DNA of 64,000 nt, taken from the NCBI RefSeq assembly GCF_021130785.1, contig NW_025777589.1, forward strand, positions 1 to 64,000. Direction: 5' to 3'. The position numbers and the translations under genes are program-made. Positions 44,702 through 58,669 of the stretch are shown in pieces. Each line of letters starts with the position of its first letter. Positions within the stretch are counted from its first letter, which is position 1. The notes below the pieces were generated by a model that worked only from the letters and a program-made list of their open reading frames with translations, searched no databases and had not been told where the DNA came from. Origin of the DNA: Homalodisca vitripennis. Lineage: Eukaryota > Arthropoda > Insecta > Hemiptera > Cicadellidae.

Positions 44702-44912
44702 CTTAAGAAAGTAGAAGCAAACAGCTATAGATTCGGTTATTTTTTATTCGTGAGTTACTGTTTGATTTTACAGATTCGTTTATTGTCCTTTAAACAGTAT
44801 TTTCCATTATTGTTTGATTTTACAGATTCGTTTATTGTCCTTTAAACAGTATTTTCCATTGATTTACTGTTGGCTCCGAAAGTGGTCTAGGAACCTTACA
44901 TTCTTATCTACT
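44702..44912 (-). repeat. Right terminal inverted repeat of the Polinton
   Basis: Matches 14233-14392 in reverse, but is longer by 52 bp because the segment TTTGATTTTACAGATTCG...TTTTCCATT is duplicated in tandem (copies begin near 44761 and 44813). The outer end is CTTATCTACT, followed by TATATA. Confidence 0.93.
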
Positions 44913-46207
44913 TATATATATCTACTATACTATACTATACACTTACAAAAACTATGTAGGTCATACAACTTATCTAATTCAAGTAGTCTTCTATACAGTG
45001 TACTTGCAGATGTTCATGTAAGGTTAAAACGTGTGATATGTAATTTAGATATTATACTATTATAAGACTGAAGAAACAATTTTATATGGGATGATGGTTG
45101 CTAAACAATACCTATCACGATGTAATAATATTAACCCATCCATTTTATTTAACACGATTATAAAAGCATATTCCAGTGTGTTCCATACGTGTTGCTAAAT
45201 AACAACAAGGACCCAACTAATCTGAAATAGTTAAGGACGAAGAAATATACCGAATTCTTTAGGACATACAAGAGACTGCAAAAGCAATTAAAAAATGTTT
45301 TAAAATGTTGTTGTAAAAGCTCTTATTGGCGGAATAAAAATTACCGGGGTGGAAATGTTTAAACGAACATCAAAGATTTAAAAGAGAACAAATCCGAGGC
45401 TTGCGGTACTCGATTTAATCTAATATTTAAATCTATTGTTTTGGAAGAAAACACTGTCCACTCTATTGGTTATTAAATTTACTATAAATAATTCTATTAC
45501 AAAATATGCACAGAGTATCTATAAAATTACTACTTCACAATTGAAAAAAATTTAACGATCTTTATATACTGAACATGAGAGGAAATAAATCTAAAAATAC
45601 ATTTTAATTTATGTTATACATTTTATTTTCTATAACGAAGAATACATATTACTCAATAATTTAGAACAATAATTGTTACGCGATAGGTCAGGAATACTTA
45701 AAATAATAATATTGTAATACAAACGTCACCACACTAATTTAAAAATATGCATAATTTTAAGTATAAATATCAACAATAACCCAAATCATATAAGTTAAAA
45801 CAACCTTGATGTGTTTATAATATTACTTTAAAAATGTCTTCTAATTAAAAGAAAGTCATAATTATTAGTGTAATCAGAATTTCTCAAAACTAGGAACCAC
45901 TTACTTAGCCATATAAAATACAAAATTATTAAGAATTATCTTTTTATTCCTAAATAAAAATCTTGATCCTATGATGGTTGTTAATCAAATCCACAGTAAT
46001 AATATATCACACATTAATTGAAATTATTTCTTTTCCATTTTTTTGCGATTTTGTAGTTAAGTGAAGCTACTCATTTAACTACAAAGAAGTGGAGTTACTT
46101 GTCATGTTGTATGCTATGTTCTCTAATTACGAACTAAAATATCAAAATACAACATTAGCCTAGTTTATTCCAGTTCAAGCCTAACTTTTTAACCATTTTT
46201 GTGTATA
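44913..46207. other. Host AT-rich DNA right of the Polinton
   Basis: Starts with TATATA and a short CTATA-type repeat (about 44920-44942). No gene, RNA or recognisable repeat seen in the rest. Confidence 0.5.
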
Positions 46208-48150
46208 TGAATGAATGAAAAATTTCTTTATTGTTGTTAGTTGTACATTTTACATACAGTAGATCTTAAACTAAAATCAAAAATAAAGCCCGAGGTAACA
46301 AAATACCTGTTCGGGAATTACACTAGTACACAGAAAAAAACAGCAACTCGAAAAAAAGGACTGCCCTACCAGATCCTCGTAATGATACACTCTGAAACAA
46401 CTATAACTAGATTAACTTCTAAAAAAAAGTAACATAAAACGGAATATACATGAAATTTTGATCAGATTTTCAGGTAAATTATAATATAAAGTTACAATTT
46501 AAAAGTGTAATGATCATACTATAGTGTTGTAAAACCTGTCTACATCTTCTTCTAATAACAAAAAATGCCGAAGCACTTTAACAAACTCATTTTTGATTTA
46601 CCATTTTCTTAAATATTCTGGTAAACAATTAAAAAACTTTGGTCCTAAAAAAGATAGAATTTTTTAAACAAGGTTAGATGGGGTCTCGGAACTTGAAAGT
46701 TTATTCTTCTCTGACTATAATGTGAATTTGCATTGAAAAAACTGCTGCTTTGATTATAAAATAATTTTAATGCTTTATAGATATACAGATTTTTTATCGG
46801 TAACACATTTAAATCTCTAAAATTTGGAGCTGAACTCTCCATTTTATTCTTAAATTTTATTATTCTTATGAAATGTCTTTGCAGAGTAATAATTAGTTTG
46901 AGGGTTGTAATATAAGTTCCTCCCCAAATTTCTAAACCATATTCAATTTTAGAATTTATAAAGGCAAAATAAACTTGTTTAAGCAATCCTGTATAGCATA
47001 CCGTTCTAAGAGAATGAAAAAGTCTAACATACTTCACTAGTTTAGACTTAACTTCAGCTATATGAGATTTCCAATTCAACTTTGAATCTACAAATAATCC
47101 AAGATATTTAATACTATCAAGTTTGAACAATTACACACTATATTATTATTAGAATGACAACTCAAAACATTGTATTTAACAGGTGAAATAAAGGATTCTT
47201 TCCTACATAAGTTAAATAATAAGTATTTGGTTTTAGGGCTCATTACCATGAAGTTATTAGAAAACCACCATCTTAAAGCATTTACATCATGTTGCATACT
47301 CAGTTGTACTTGTGCTAGTGAGTCTGCTTTATAAAATAAAGCAGTATCATCCGCAAATGCTACAATCTTGCCCTTGAAATTACCATTGCACAAATTATTA
47401 ATATAAATTAGAAAAAGAGGGCCAGACAAAACTGATCCTTGGGATATCCCTATACCTAGTTTACCTACTTCACTAAAAGTTTTATTAGCTCTAGTTACTT
47501 GGGTTCTATCTGTCAAATAAGAACAAAACCATTGCAAAGCAATTCCCCTGATGCCTGCGTCAAGCATTCTATTTAAAAGTACTCGATGATCCACTGTATC
47601 GAACGCCTTCATGACGTCGACAAATAGTCCAGCGCACACTTTTCCTTCATTTATGCCTGTGTAGACCTGAGACATGAAGTCCAATAAGGCAGCACTTGTA
47701 TTTAACTTACTTTGGAACCCATACTGTTTTTTTACTATAAAAACTATGTTTTGTAAGAAAATTCACTAGCATCACCTTAACAATTTTTTCGAGTATTTTA
47801 GAAAATATTGAAAGTAACGCAATAGGTCGATAGTTTCCAGGATTTTATCTGTTATTTTTTTGAAGAGTGGAGTGTCTACCGCATGTTTTAAAATTTTTGG
47901 GAACTCTCCTGTCGACAAGCTAAGATTTATCAAATAAACTAGCACGTCTGTAATTGATTCGGATATTTCTTTGATGATAACAGGTGTAATATTATCAAAA
48001 CCAGGAGCTTTGTTATTTTTTAAAGATTTTATTATATTAGTTATTATTATAGTTATTATAAAGACTTTGTTATTAGTCGGATACAAAAACATCGAGTCTT
48101 TTATTGCCACAGTATGGAAGATATTTTGGTGACAACTATTCATACCAAAC
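46208..48150 (-). mobile_element. 5'-truncated, decayed Jockey-group LINE
   Basis: A minus-strand non-LTR element. The 3' end at about 46208 has an AATAAAG signal and a short ATTC repeat. Reverse transcriptase pieces are in three frames: 47772-48143 (NNKAPGFDNITP), 47088-47684 (DVMKAFDTVDH, GISQGSVLSGPLFLIYIN, catalytic FADDT) and 46645-47130 (SKIEYGLEIWG). The endonuclease domain is missing. It is a different family from the LINE in the Polinton: the sequences share only the general motifs. Confidence 0.85.
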
Positions 48151-48639
48151 CGTTAAGACAAACCGTTGGCTGAACATTCACACATAGACGAGTAAAACTA
48201 ATCACCAGTCTTGAATGAATATTATCGCAAATGCAGTGTGCTAAAGTAGATATGACAGAAATTTAGTGTAATATATCGCTGGTCGTGTTGAACTGTAAAA
48301 AAAATGCTTTTAAAACGTAAAATTTTAATTTTTTAAAATTCTTTACTCTGAAAAATTCATGTCCAATGAACTATAATTATTTACAGGCTCCAAACTGTAT
48401 ATTTAAAACTTATTTTTGACGCTGGTATTGCTCAATTCAATGTTTCATCTTGAAATTTTGCTTAAAATCTTCAATTAAGGAACTTTGTATTATCTGCCAT
48501 TTATTACGTGAGTTACCAGCATTGTAAACATTTAACTGCCATTGTGAGATTCTTTTATTACCTGACCGCCAAATTAAGTGAATATATATAAATCATTACA
48601 CAATAATTACTTTTTACTATATAACAGAAAGTTAATATC

Positions 48640-49590
48640 CGTATAACTATCAGAAAAGTTTATTTACGCTTATAATATTTCATTCTTATATAATCCAAAT
48701 TCACATATGTGATCAATTAAGTAGGACTAAAGCAGATCATAAAGGATTAAGCATTAAAAACATAAAAATTAGAATTTTTATGTTGAAATATACATTTCCA
48801 GATGTGGTTAAATGTTTACATACAGATTACTAAGTTATAGATAGTTTAGAGAACATACAAAATATATACTGTACATAGCAGGAGTTATTTTTAATTCTTC
48901 ATAGTACATGAATCAAGGGAAAATTCAGAGAAACTAAACACCAGTTTCTTGGAAAAGTAAGATCTGTGGTTTATAACTTATTGTTAAGCTGTCTAAATAA
49001 ACACACTTAAGGCTGTTCTAAGTTTCAGATAGTTCTTTATAATATCCCTTTAGTATGAGACATAACTTGTAACAGACATATTCGATATATTTATTAGATT
49101 TTTTATATGAAGCAATGGTAAATAGTTCCGACACGTTTTAGTAGCCTTCACCTTAAAAGTAACAGGTGCTAAATGTATTAGTTTACGCCATTAGGGAATT
49201 CGAAAACTACAAATTCAAGTAAATACACTTCTTTAACTGAACCGTTATAATTCCTAAACTAGAAATATATTGATGAATTTTTAAAAAAATATAAAATTCA
49301 GCAGTGGATTGTATGTTTTACTGGTAACTACAACTTTAAATAACTCTTTATTTAAATTAAAATACTAAAAAAGAAGTTTTTTATGAACGATTATACATCA
49401 GACTGGGTTAAGTTTATTTTTGCTAGCTACAACAGCGTGCGCGAATCAGCACTCCAATTTGGGACCTGGAGTTACAGAAGCTGAGACAGAATTACTCATC
49501 TACGGTACAAGTTTCTACTAGGCAAATTCTGTTATTTATTTCTGCAGCACGTGCCCACTAGATATGCAAATGCATCTTTTTCATTTATAT
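48640..49590 (+). repeat. Diverged direct duplication, copy A
   Basis: Roughly 1 kb, with the same string order as 61790-62760. The copies are old, judging by frequent substitutions and indels seen by eye. Confidence 0.6.
49440..49505 (-). repeat. tRNA-like SINE head, decayed copy
   Basis: The minus strand carries a CTGTCTCAG centre and a degraded B-box-like region (AATTGGAGTGC). Clearer copies lie at 59480-59550 and 62635-62695. Confidence 0.3.
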
Positions 49591-51299
49591 GCTATAGTTA
49601 TTATTGCTATATGGTATTAATATTGCTATATAATGCAAAGTTCGTATCATGAAATAATAATTATAATGCAGTTAAAACGAAAAGTTTAAGTATATGAAAA
49701 TAGAAATGGCGTCCTGTACAGAATTACTGGATTGACTAATTTTTGTTTCGTGTATAAAGAGCAATAAAAAACAAAATGGGTTGAAATAATGTTTTTTTGC
49801 CAAACTGTTCACAGTTATATGAATTATTACATGTAAACACTTAAACATAACCTACTAAGGTGTTTTTTTAGTCAGACATAAAAGTGTATTAGTTGCAAGT
49901 ATTAAAAGATTAGTTACAAAATGTAGATAAAATTTATGCTAACCAGTAACGAGTAATAGACCTGCGAAAATATGTATTATTTAAAATGAAAATACTAACG
50001 AGACAGTTTTATGACGCTCAGCCTTATTCCGAGATTGTACATGCACCATCATATATAACTCATTCTTCTCCATAGAGAAATTTCATTCAAAGTTTTATAC
50101 CAGTTTTCTGGTAAGCAAGCGATAGGCAAGAGTGCCATAAAGTTAAATATTGTCACTAACGTTTAAAATTTTCTGCAATATATTACAATTTATTTTTATT
50201 CTGCGAATAAAAATGTTACTACTTGTAAAACCTTACATAATAGTACTGAGTTTGTTAATTTTTTTTCAATATTTTCTGATTTACATTATGGTTACCTTTA
50301 AGAACTTTGCAAAAATATTAGCTGAAGCTCATCCAAATCCAATCGGTTAACATGTACTAATATAAAACACAGTGTCCTTTTAAATATAAATTACCCTTCA
50401 TACAAATATTGGAATCTAAAGTCAGTTCGTTTTCGGAATATCGTGTGAACTGACAGACAAAATTAAAATATTTCAAGCCTCACGAGTGATAAACTTCGCT
50501 AAAGCTCAGTGAATTATTTAATTTTTAAAAATATAACAGAATTTATATAAGCGGATATAAAGTTACAATATAAGGATGCTGAGCTGAACATTATAGGTAC
50601 CAAAGTTATCGCACTTCTCAGTACAAGTCAATGGTTATCAAAGTTTAAAACTTTATGTTTATGTATTTCCTGACGTATACCTATTATCATTATAAATTAA
50701 TTTAAAGGATAATTATGGAATTAAGAGTGTAAACACAAAAATAGGGTTTTTGTTATAAGTGTTAATTTGAACTAAAACGGACATAACCTTTTAACGGATA
50801 TCATTTTCCTTCTAACGGACATACAAGCTAAGGGCTTAAGTAGTTTTAAGAAAAAATTGTCGCAAATATTTTCTGATATTCTTATAAAGTTCTAAGGAGC
50901 TAGTATTCCGATAACTATTTTAAACAATACCAAAATTAAATTTGAACTTACAGCTAATATACATTTAAAGCCATCATTCGAGTAAATTTATCTTCATGGT
51001 TATCGAGTCGTTACGTTTCTCAATAACATTCACCATTACAATGTTCCAGTTAGTGAGGAACCATGTGAAGTAGAGTGATGACTATATTATTTATTCAATA
51101 TTGAATATTGTATGTACTTATTGAAAAAACGTATCCATATCAGTTTCCAATTGAAAATGTTTGAGATTCTAAAAATTTTAGTTTACAATTTAAATTTTTT
51201 ATTTCAAAAATCTCTTTAAGTAATAAAGTTTATAGTATAACCACGTCATGGGCTTAATAAACGACACCAGAAATACTGAATAGCAGTCTTTACCAGCAT

Positions 51300-52300
51300 A
51301 TATTTAGTTTAATGTAATATGTGTATGTGATTACCAGTGCCTCAGTTACCCCGGTCGCGGTATCTGGACCACAAGTTAGATAGCTTGTGACTTCTGAACA
51401 AACATTCTGATTGTTCCTATCTGATTTTGCAGTAGGTTGGCTTTCCTGTCAGTGTGTGATGAAAATTATATTCCGATAAACAATTGTAGTGGAAAATATC
51501 ATGACAACTCGGAGTTGGCATTATTTTCAAATATAGCATTTTTGACTTTTTTCAGAGTAAAATTATTATTCATAGTGTAAGTGAACCATGTAAAGGTGAC
51601 AAAGGAATCTAAGGAGTTGTTTCTATAACTGTATCATCACAATCGGCAAGTTATAATCTCTTGTAAAGTAAAAGAAAGCTCTGGTGCTAATCTCGTCAAC
51701 TAATTGAATTAAGTAAAAGATAAAGACTATAAGACTAACTCTCCTCAAAACTGTACAACAACGTTTTTAGAAATGATTGATTTTACCCAAATTAACGCAA
51801 TACGTCATGATTTTTGATCCGAAGTTAGCTAACATTCACTAGTTTTAAATTATTTTTAATGTTTACACTACTATATAATGCCTGAAAATTTCTCTAAGAC
51901 ACATTGAAGTAAATAATTCTCCTAGTACTCTCTTCATTTGTTATAAACTATGTGAGAATGGACCATAAAACATTTGGATTTGGTAAAATATGTAATTGTA
52001 GACTGATTCTTTCTGTACATTTATAGTACTGAACGGATTTAAAACCATAATTCTGCTTAAGCATAAAACATAATTAAATGTTAATCAACATAAGTATCAC
52101 TACACAGGAAAATAAATTCATTGCAAAAGTCCTTTTAATTAAAATCCTCTAAACTGAAAATGCGTTATAATAACATAGGAATTGTTTCACTGTTTTTTTT
52201 TTCTTTAATTGATAATCGAAAGACTAGAATGTATATAGCTTTGGGTAAAAAGAATATTTAGAGAAAATCTTTGAATTGTAAATAATTAAGTAAGTCGTCC
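51300..52300. repeat. Host repeat block, copy 1
   Basis: About 51330-51530 matches about 56640-56830 (shared GATTTTGCAGT and GATAAACAATT strings). About 51890-52060 matches 57195-57370, 57605-57780, 60045-60200 and 60795-60970. No coding frame. Confidence 0.6.
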
Positions 52301-52362
52301 ATAAATCCTTGTCTCGATCCCGGTCTTCGCCATAGTACTCCTGGTGTAGATTTTCCACGCCC
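52296..52362 (-). repeat. Exon-like module, HQEYYGEDRDRDKDL copy
   Basis: The minus strand reads LHQEYYGEDRDRDKDLWTTY in one frame, among the best-preserved copies. A second conserved string lies upstream at 52395-52470. Confidence 0.45.
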
Positions 52363-53499
52363 TAACGTGTTTGAACATTAAACTGAACAGTTAAAAAAGT
52401 CCTGGCCTTTATCAAGCTTTTGGCCATAGCACTTGTTTCTGGTCGCGTTTCTGCAACCTACCGTGGTGTAAGTTTAACGAATTGTATTTACGAGTCTTAA
52501 GCTTTGTTATACATGTCCTTTGGTATTTCCATGGATAAAAATTATGAAAAGTACGCACACTGGTTTCAGTTTTTGCCTTTACTTGCTTGTTTACGTCATG
52601 ACTATTAATAACATTAAGTACATGTTATCATTTCGTGTTCAATGAAATCTTATGCATTAAATATAAAATTTAAATATTTTAGGGACGTTATAAACGTGGA
52701 ATAAATTTTAATTTAAAAATTAACTATTCATAATATAAAGTTTTTCAACAATTCACCTATACTATGTACTGTTTCCATCATTGAGAAATCTTATACAGGA
52801 GATTTTTTCTATGAATAAACTTTAAATATTCTGAGTCAATTTTTAATATAATTTTGTTTGTGGCTTATTAGGCCATATTAGGCTTGTAATAATTTTGAGA
52901 GAAGTTTAAAAGTGCACTGTTTTGTATACTACGTAAATTAGGTACGTAAAAGCAACAATCTGAAAATCCAAGTTTTTTTGTAAATAGACAAATTAGCAAT
53001 AGCGTAAACGGTCATATCGATAAAGATTTCAGGCTGATAAGTCTTGCAGTAATATATTGACATACAACCATAATCTAATAAAGGAACAGATCTTTAATAT
53101 AGGGTGTTATTCAAATGTTTACATGGTAGGTACTCATATTAGTATATAATCCAATAACATGTATTTCATTAAACTTTTGGTACTACACATGACTAATTAA
53201 AACATTATTTCAGGTAGAACTACCTGATTTCAGATCAGAAATGATAGTACACCGCTTACCACTATATGTGTTGGGTACAGAGAGGATGAAATAAAGTACA
53301 AAACACAAATTAGCAGTTCTATACAAAACGTAACTTAGAATGCTACAACTATAATAAAAACCCAAGAAAACAATCTGTATAATATGTTAAATTTTCTGGT
53401 ACTTTATGATGTGATAAATATTCGTTAAAACTAAGAACTAAACTGTTTTAGGTAACAAGTGATATTTAGATAATAAACTATGATTTTTAAGTAATGAAA

Positions 53500-53600
53500 G
53501 TACCTCATCCATGTAAGTCCTGGTCCTGGTCCTAGTCGTGCTTCTGGCCATCAAATAGTGTTCCTGGTGCTACTTCTGCGACTAGTTGTGAGTTGGACGA
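53500..53600 (-). repeat. Exon-like module, RTRTRTYMDE copy
   Basis: The minus strand reads HQEHYLMARSTTRTRTRTYM, closest to the copy at 10160-10215, after an upstream in-frame stop. It is followed by GATGAGGTAC, a weak donor-like string. Confidence 0.4.
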
Positions 53601-56600
53601 AGATTAAAAACGGTGCGACATTTCACTTTCAAATTTAAAATATTAAATTATATACCTACGTTGTTTCCATACTCCATAGATATTAAATAATATGCTATGC
53701 AACCTGCCCCGTGGTTTTCACATGCTTTTTTATATTGGTAACAACACGACTACTACTAACATTAAACCCATTTATTGTTACGCCAACTCAAAATTTTCTA
53801 AGAAGACAAACGTTTAAATAAAACAATATAACATAAGTTATAATATGATTTATCCCTGCCTCAAGTTATCTGCTAGATTATTATTTATACATCATTATCT
53901 AGGGATATTATTCGACATGACACTTCACACTCTTGATAATAATTAGTCTACATTAACGTGCTTTTAAATTTATAAAAAAATTATATAACTAATCACATAC
54001 AAAAATGCATCACTAATCATTTAAAAATGTATGCTTATGTTAAAATGCGAACTTTTTAGAAGATTTTAGGATGAATATACCTCAAAGTAAAACTGAGACA
54101 TCGGAGGGCTTATTACTTACTTATTATGTCAGAATCTCAGGTAACAAAGGCACATTGTGAGAGAATGATGTACATAGCTTTAATATCAAATACTTGCAAT
54201 GAAAGGCTTGAAAGCTTGAAAACCTATAAATGAGTAGGCCTATAATAATTTAATGTTAAATTAGGGCAATATAGTTCAGGTATTACATCATGTAGGTTTG
54301 TTAGTGAAATACCTTAACTATTAATTATGCAGATTAAAGGTTAATAATACATTTACGTAATTCAATGAAACACTTAGAGGATCCTTTGTTTTTATTTCCA
54401 ACAAATAAAGGAAACCGGCAGTTTATTTACTATACACAAAATCCGTGCACACGAACCACAACTGGTGGACTGAGTATACGGGCGAGTAACGCAACTGTTG
54501 ATTTACAAAATATTATATTTTTATTTTATGAGTATTTCATATAATAGAGTCAACTACAAAATATCCTTATTGCCAAAACCAGTGAAATGAGTATATGGTT
54601 ATTGAAAAACTATTTCATGATTTTAATTCCTTGGTTGTATTAAACAAATTCTTACAACTATAATTTAAGTACATTTAGGAAAATATAAGTACATTTAGGT
54701 AAAACTCATCTTTGCTGGGCATAATTTTTATGCGTTGAGTACATAGGCTGCTAGACTACTATATTTTTACTTATTGAAAAATCTTAAACAATAAATATAA
54801 CAAATTAGAATAAAATAAGCAGCTAAATGTATATGGAATTTATGTCCAAGAATTTTAACAGATATTTCACATGCTAAATTTCATTTAACAACTTTTTATT
54901 AATTACCGAGTTTTAGTATTAAAAATTAAGTATTAAAAGTGTAAATTATCATAATTTTTTAAAGAACCATGTTCTTACATCATACATGTTCTTTAGTTTT
55001 AATGGGTTACAATTGTAAAATACAAAATTATTGTTTGAAACTAATTTTATAATGTTATTCGGAATTTTTGTCAAGCCAAACAATGAGAATTTTACAGCAC
55101 AAAAATATCAAAATTTAAATGTATCGAATTCTTTTGATATCCTTGTATTCTTAATCCGAAGGAATTACAGAGCTCAAGTGTGGTGTTGGTCTGCAAAACA
55201 GAATAAAGTATCCCTTAGAATTAAATTTAGAAAAATAACGTATATCTGGAAGAAAATTGATTCTACGAGTAGTACTCTTATCCCAAAATTGTTCATGGAT
55301 CCAAATGAAAAGTTGTTTACGTTATTCTAAGCGTACATACATGCATGGTCTTGCTTTTTCGGTCGCTCGATTGCTTAGTAAGCTAATTTGTCATTTTTAC
55401 TTTTTATGTTGTGTAGTATTTATAGTTTAAAAAAGGTTGACACGCTAATATATTTCATTACTTAAAACTTAAAATTTAATTTGTTGAAATTGAATTGGAA
55501 TCTTAATCCAATATTTATAACACAAAACTGATATCATATTTTTCCTTTAAATGTATATTCAATTGTAAACTATAATTAAAACTAGGGAAATATTATTTAA
55601 TACAACATATTTTTAAATACATACATACGCACAATAATACATCAACGTAAGCTATTTTAGCTAACTAACGAACTATTATCTACATAAATTCCCGCAAAAA
55701 AACCAAAATTGATATGAACAGCCTTCCCTTCAAGGAAGGGTTTAAAGCAGATGTTACATTCTTGATTGTGTGTCCTATTAACTATTGTCTAGTGTTTTTC
55801 ATGGTCATTTTTGAGTGTTATATGTATGAGCCAATTTAAAGTATGGGTAAAGGATACAATATACGAGTATTTAGCATCTTGCACCTGAATGAGTGAATAT
55901 ATTCATGTCGTTAAAATGGTTCCATAAAAAGGGAATGTTAACGAAATACCTATAAATTTTTATTTAGCGTAGAAGAAGGCGCATAATGTATAATACATTG
56001 ATACATTTGTGTATACGGAAAAATATAAATACTTCTAAGATAAACCATCGTTTATCGCCTTGGCCTGTCATAAAATGAATTCATTTAGAAGTCTATACGT
56101 GTTTTTATAAGTCATAAGATGGCAGTTTACATTGTATAGCACATGAACCTGCTTTTTCGATTGAAGGGATACAGGAATTTCTCTTAAGACAGAAAACACA
56201 CTACACTTTCTGTGGCGGTGTATAAAGGGTTAAAATTATAATTTTCCACAAATCATATTTACAGTTGCTATACACACAGAAGCCCAACTGTCCTACGCTA
56301 AATAAATGTATAATTAGCGTCAGGTAAGCGTAAACAAAACCTTATAATATTGCTAAATTCAGTTAGTTGTCTGAAGGTGATATAGCTGTTCTTAGTGTCC
56401 AACGGTTAGTTGTAATATCGACAAACTAATAGAAATAATTCTTTAACAAATATTGTTATTTAATGTTTTTAGTTCTTTTAATCCTTCACTTAATCTGAAT
56501 TGTAACGAAATGACAAATATCACAATACAAATGTCATGGACCCGAGACCAAATCCGAAGTGTTGGCCGTAATACGAGTAATTACAATAGCAATCTATAAT
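53601..56600. other. Host AT-rich non-coding region
   Basis: I see no gene here. The 99-codon frame at 55031-55330 lacks any motif and I regard it as chance. Confidence 0.45.
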
Positions 56601-56639
56601 AGTTTTTATTATGTTTAAAGTGAAATGCATGTGAAAACA

Positions 56640-57780
56640 AGAGCCTCAGTTACTCGGATATCTGGGTATAAACCATAATACCTCTAAGGCTAGGTAGCTC
56701 GTCACTTCCTAACAATTATTTTGATTGTTCTCATCTGATTTTGCAGTGGATTGGATTTCCTGTCGATGTGTGAAAAATGATATCCCGATAAACAATTTTA
56801 GTTATGTTTTATACCAACTAGAACCTGGTATTATTCTTAAATATAGCATTTTTTTACTTTCTTCGGAGTAAACTTATTATTACTATTGGAAGTTCAACAT
56901 TTAAAAGTGACAATGAAATCTAAGAAGTTGTTTCTGAAACTGTATAATTTTAATCGGCAATTTCTAGTCTCTTGTAAAGTGGATGAGAGCTGTAATGGTA
57001 ATCTTATTAACTAGTGCAATAAAGTAAAAGATATGAACCATAATTTTCCTCAAATACGTACCATACCATTTTTAGAAATTATTGAGTTAAAACAAGTTAA
57101 CGCAATACGTTATGAATTTTAATCCTAAATGAGCTAACATTTACTAATTTCAAATTATTTTCAACATTCACAGAAATATAATATGCCTTAAGGATGTCTC
57201 TCAGACACAATGAAGTTAATAATTCTCTTGGTAATCTTTACACTTTTTATAAAACATGTGAGAATGGATCTTAAAAGATTTGGAGGTTTTCAAGAAGATA
57301 GTTGTAAACTGATTCTTTCTGTACACTTAGAGTACTGAAGGGATTTAAAACTATAAATCACAAGTTCTTTCAGTTCGTCCACAAAACATACAAAAGATAT
57401 TTGTTGGTCAAGATAAAACAAGAAAATTAAGTAAACCAACAACGAGTTGAATAAATTAAAATGTATAGACTATAATTCTCCACACCGTTTTTAGAAATTT
57501 TTGAGTTTTAACGCAAAACGTTATGAATTTTAATCCTAAATGAGGTAACATATACTACTCGTAATTTAAAATTATTTTCAATATTTACTCTACTATAAAA
57601 CCCCTAAAAGATTTCTCTTAAGACACATTTAAGAAAATAATTCTTTTGTTAGTGTTTCACTTTTCATGAAACATGTGAGAACGGATCTTAAAACATTTGG
57701 TGATTTTAAAGAAGATAGCTTTAAACTTATACTTTCTGTACACTAAGAGTATTGAAGCGATATAAAACCATATATCACAA
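56640..57780. repeat. Host repeat block with an internal tandem copy
   Basis: Matches the 51300-52100 block. The sub-block at 57195-57370 is repeated at 57605-57780 (offset about 410 bp), with the same run of AATAATTCT, TGTGAGAA and GATCTTAAAA strings. Confidence 0.6.
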
Positions 57781-58017
57781 GTTCTTTAAGTTTGTCCACG
57801 ATATATACGAAAGTTACTTGTTAGTCAAGATAAAAAAAGAAAATAAAATTATTGTAAAATTCATTAAAAATTGTAATTCTTTTAACTGCAAACTTGTTAT
57901 AATTGAATTGGAACTGTTTACCTTTTTTGGCTGTGGTTAATTATCGCTAAATCTAAGATGTAAATTGCTTTCATTAAGAAGAATAATCAAAGAAAATAAG
58001 TTGAAAGAAGAAAAGTA

Positions 58018-58205
58018 ACTCATCTATAAGTCCTTGTCTCTGTCCTGGTCGTCGCCAGCGTACTCCTGGTGTTTTTTTTCCACATCCTGCGTGTTAAACG
58101 ACTTAGAAAATTAAACGGAACAATTAAAAAGGTCCTGGCTCTTACCAAGCTCTTGGCCGTTGCACTTGTTCCTGGTCGTGCTTCTATATACTAATGTGGC
58201 GTGAG
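58018..58205 (-). repeat. Exon-like module with donor-like upstream piece
   Basis: Two parts on the minus strand. 58128-58203 reads KHDQEQVQRPRA and runs into GGTAAGAG, a good donor string. 58018-58085 reads HQEYAGDDQDRDKDL, then a stop. The same pair is at 52296-52470 and 61218-61415. Confidence 0.45.
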
Positions 58206-58669
58206 TTCAACGATTTTTCTAAATAACAGTACTGAATTTATAAAAAACTTTGCAATTCATGTTCTTTCTTGTTTCTATGGATATTTAAAATATATTAATA
58301 TGTACACTGCTGTATATTTCATATGTTTGTTTTTTATAGATTTCCCTATAATTAACAGTAAATAGATTTTTGTTATCAGATTACCCGAACACATGCATAC
58401 TATAGAAATAAACATGTTTTATTTCTCGTCTTACCATATTAATGTCAACGTGATAGAGTATCATGATTTAGATCATTCAGGCACAATACCGCTAAATAGT
58501 GTATCTGCAAGTAAAAGAACCTTGGTAGGTTACTTTTCCTTTGATGTATATAACTTAAATAGTCTACATAACAGTATATGTAAATTACAATTGTAAAGTT
58601 CCTTAGATTATACAACTTACGATATCGATAAGTTATTAAATAAACAATACATTAATTGAAATATGGGTT

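Larger units (their letters stand above)
14233..44912. mobile_element. Maverick/Polinton element with amplified capsid module
   Basis: Bounded by inverted repeats that begin AGTAGATAAG on the left and end CTTATCTACT on the right, as Polinton ends do (AG...CT). The flanking hexamers TCTATA and TATATA differ at one base and are the likely 6-bp target duplication. It encodes the family's hallmark set: protein-primed DNA polymerase, DDE integrase, packaging ATPase, adenain-like protease, double jelly-roll capsid protein and penton-like protein. Without the LINE and four extra capsid units the element would be about 13 kb, short for the family. Most unique genes carry stops or frameshifts, so it is probably not autonomous today. 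Confidence 0.92.
48151..51300. other. Host non-coding region, part of a duplicated block
   Basis: No gene seen. About 48640-49590 matches about 61790-62760 with many substitutions, sharing for example AAACACCAGTTTCTT and GGACTAA strings, and includes a tRNA-like SINE trace at 49440-49505. Confidence 0.5.

Noticed and set aside
55031..55330. 99-codon plus-strand frame
   Set aside because: No motif, AT-rich composition like the surroundings, and no recurrence elsewhere in the window.
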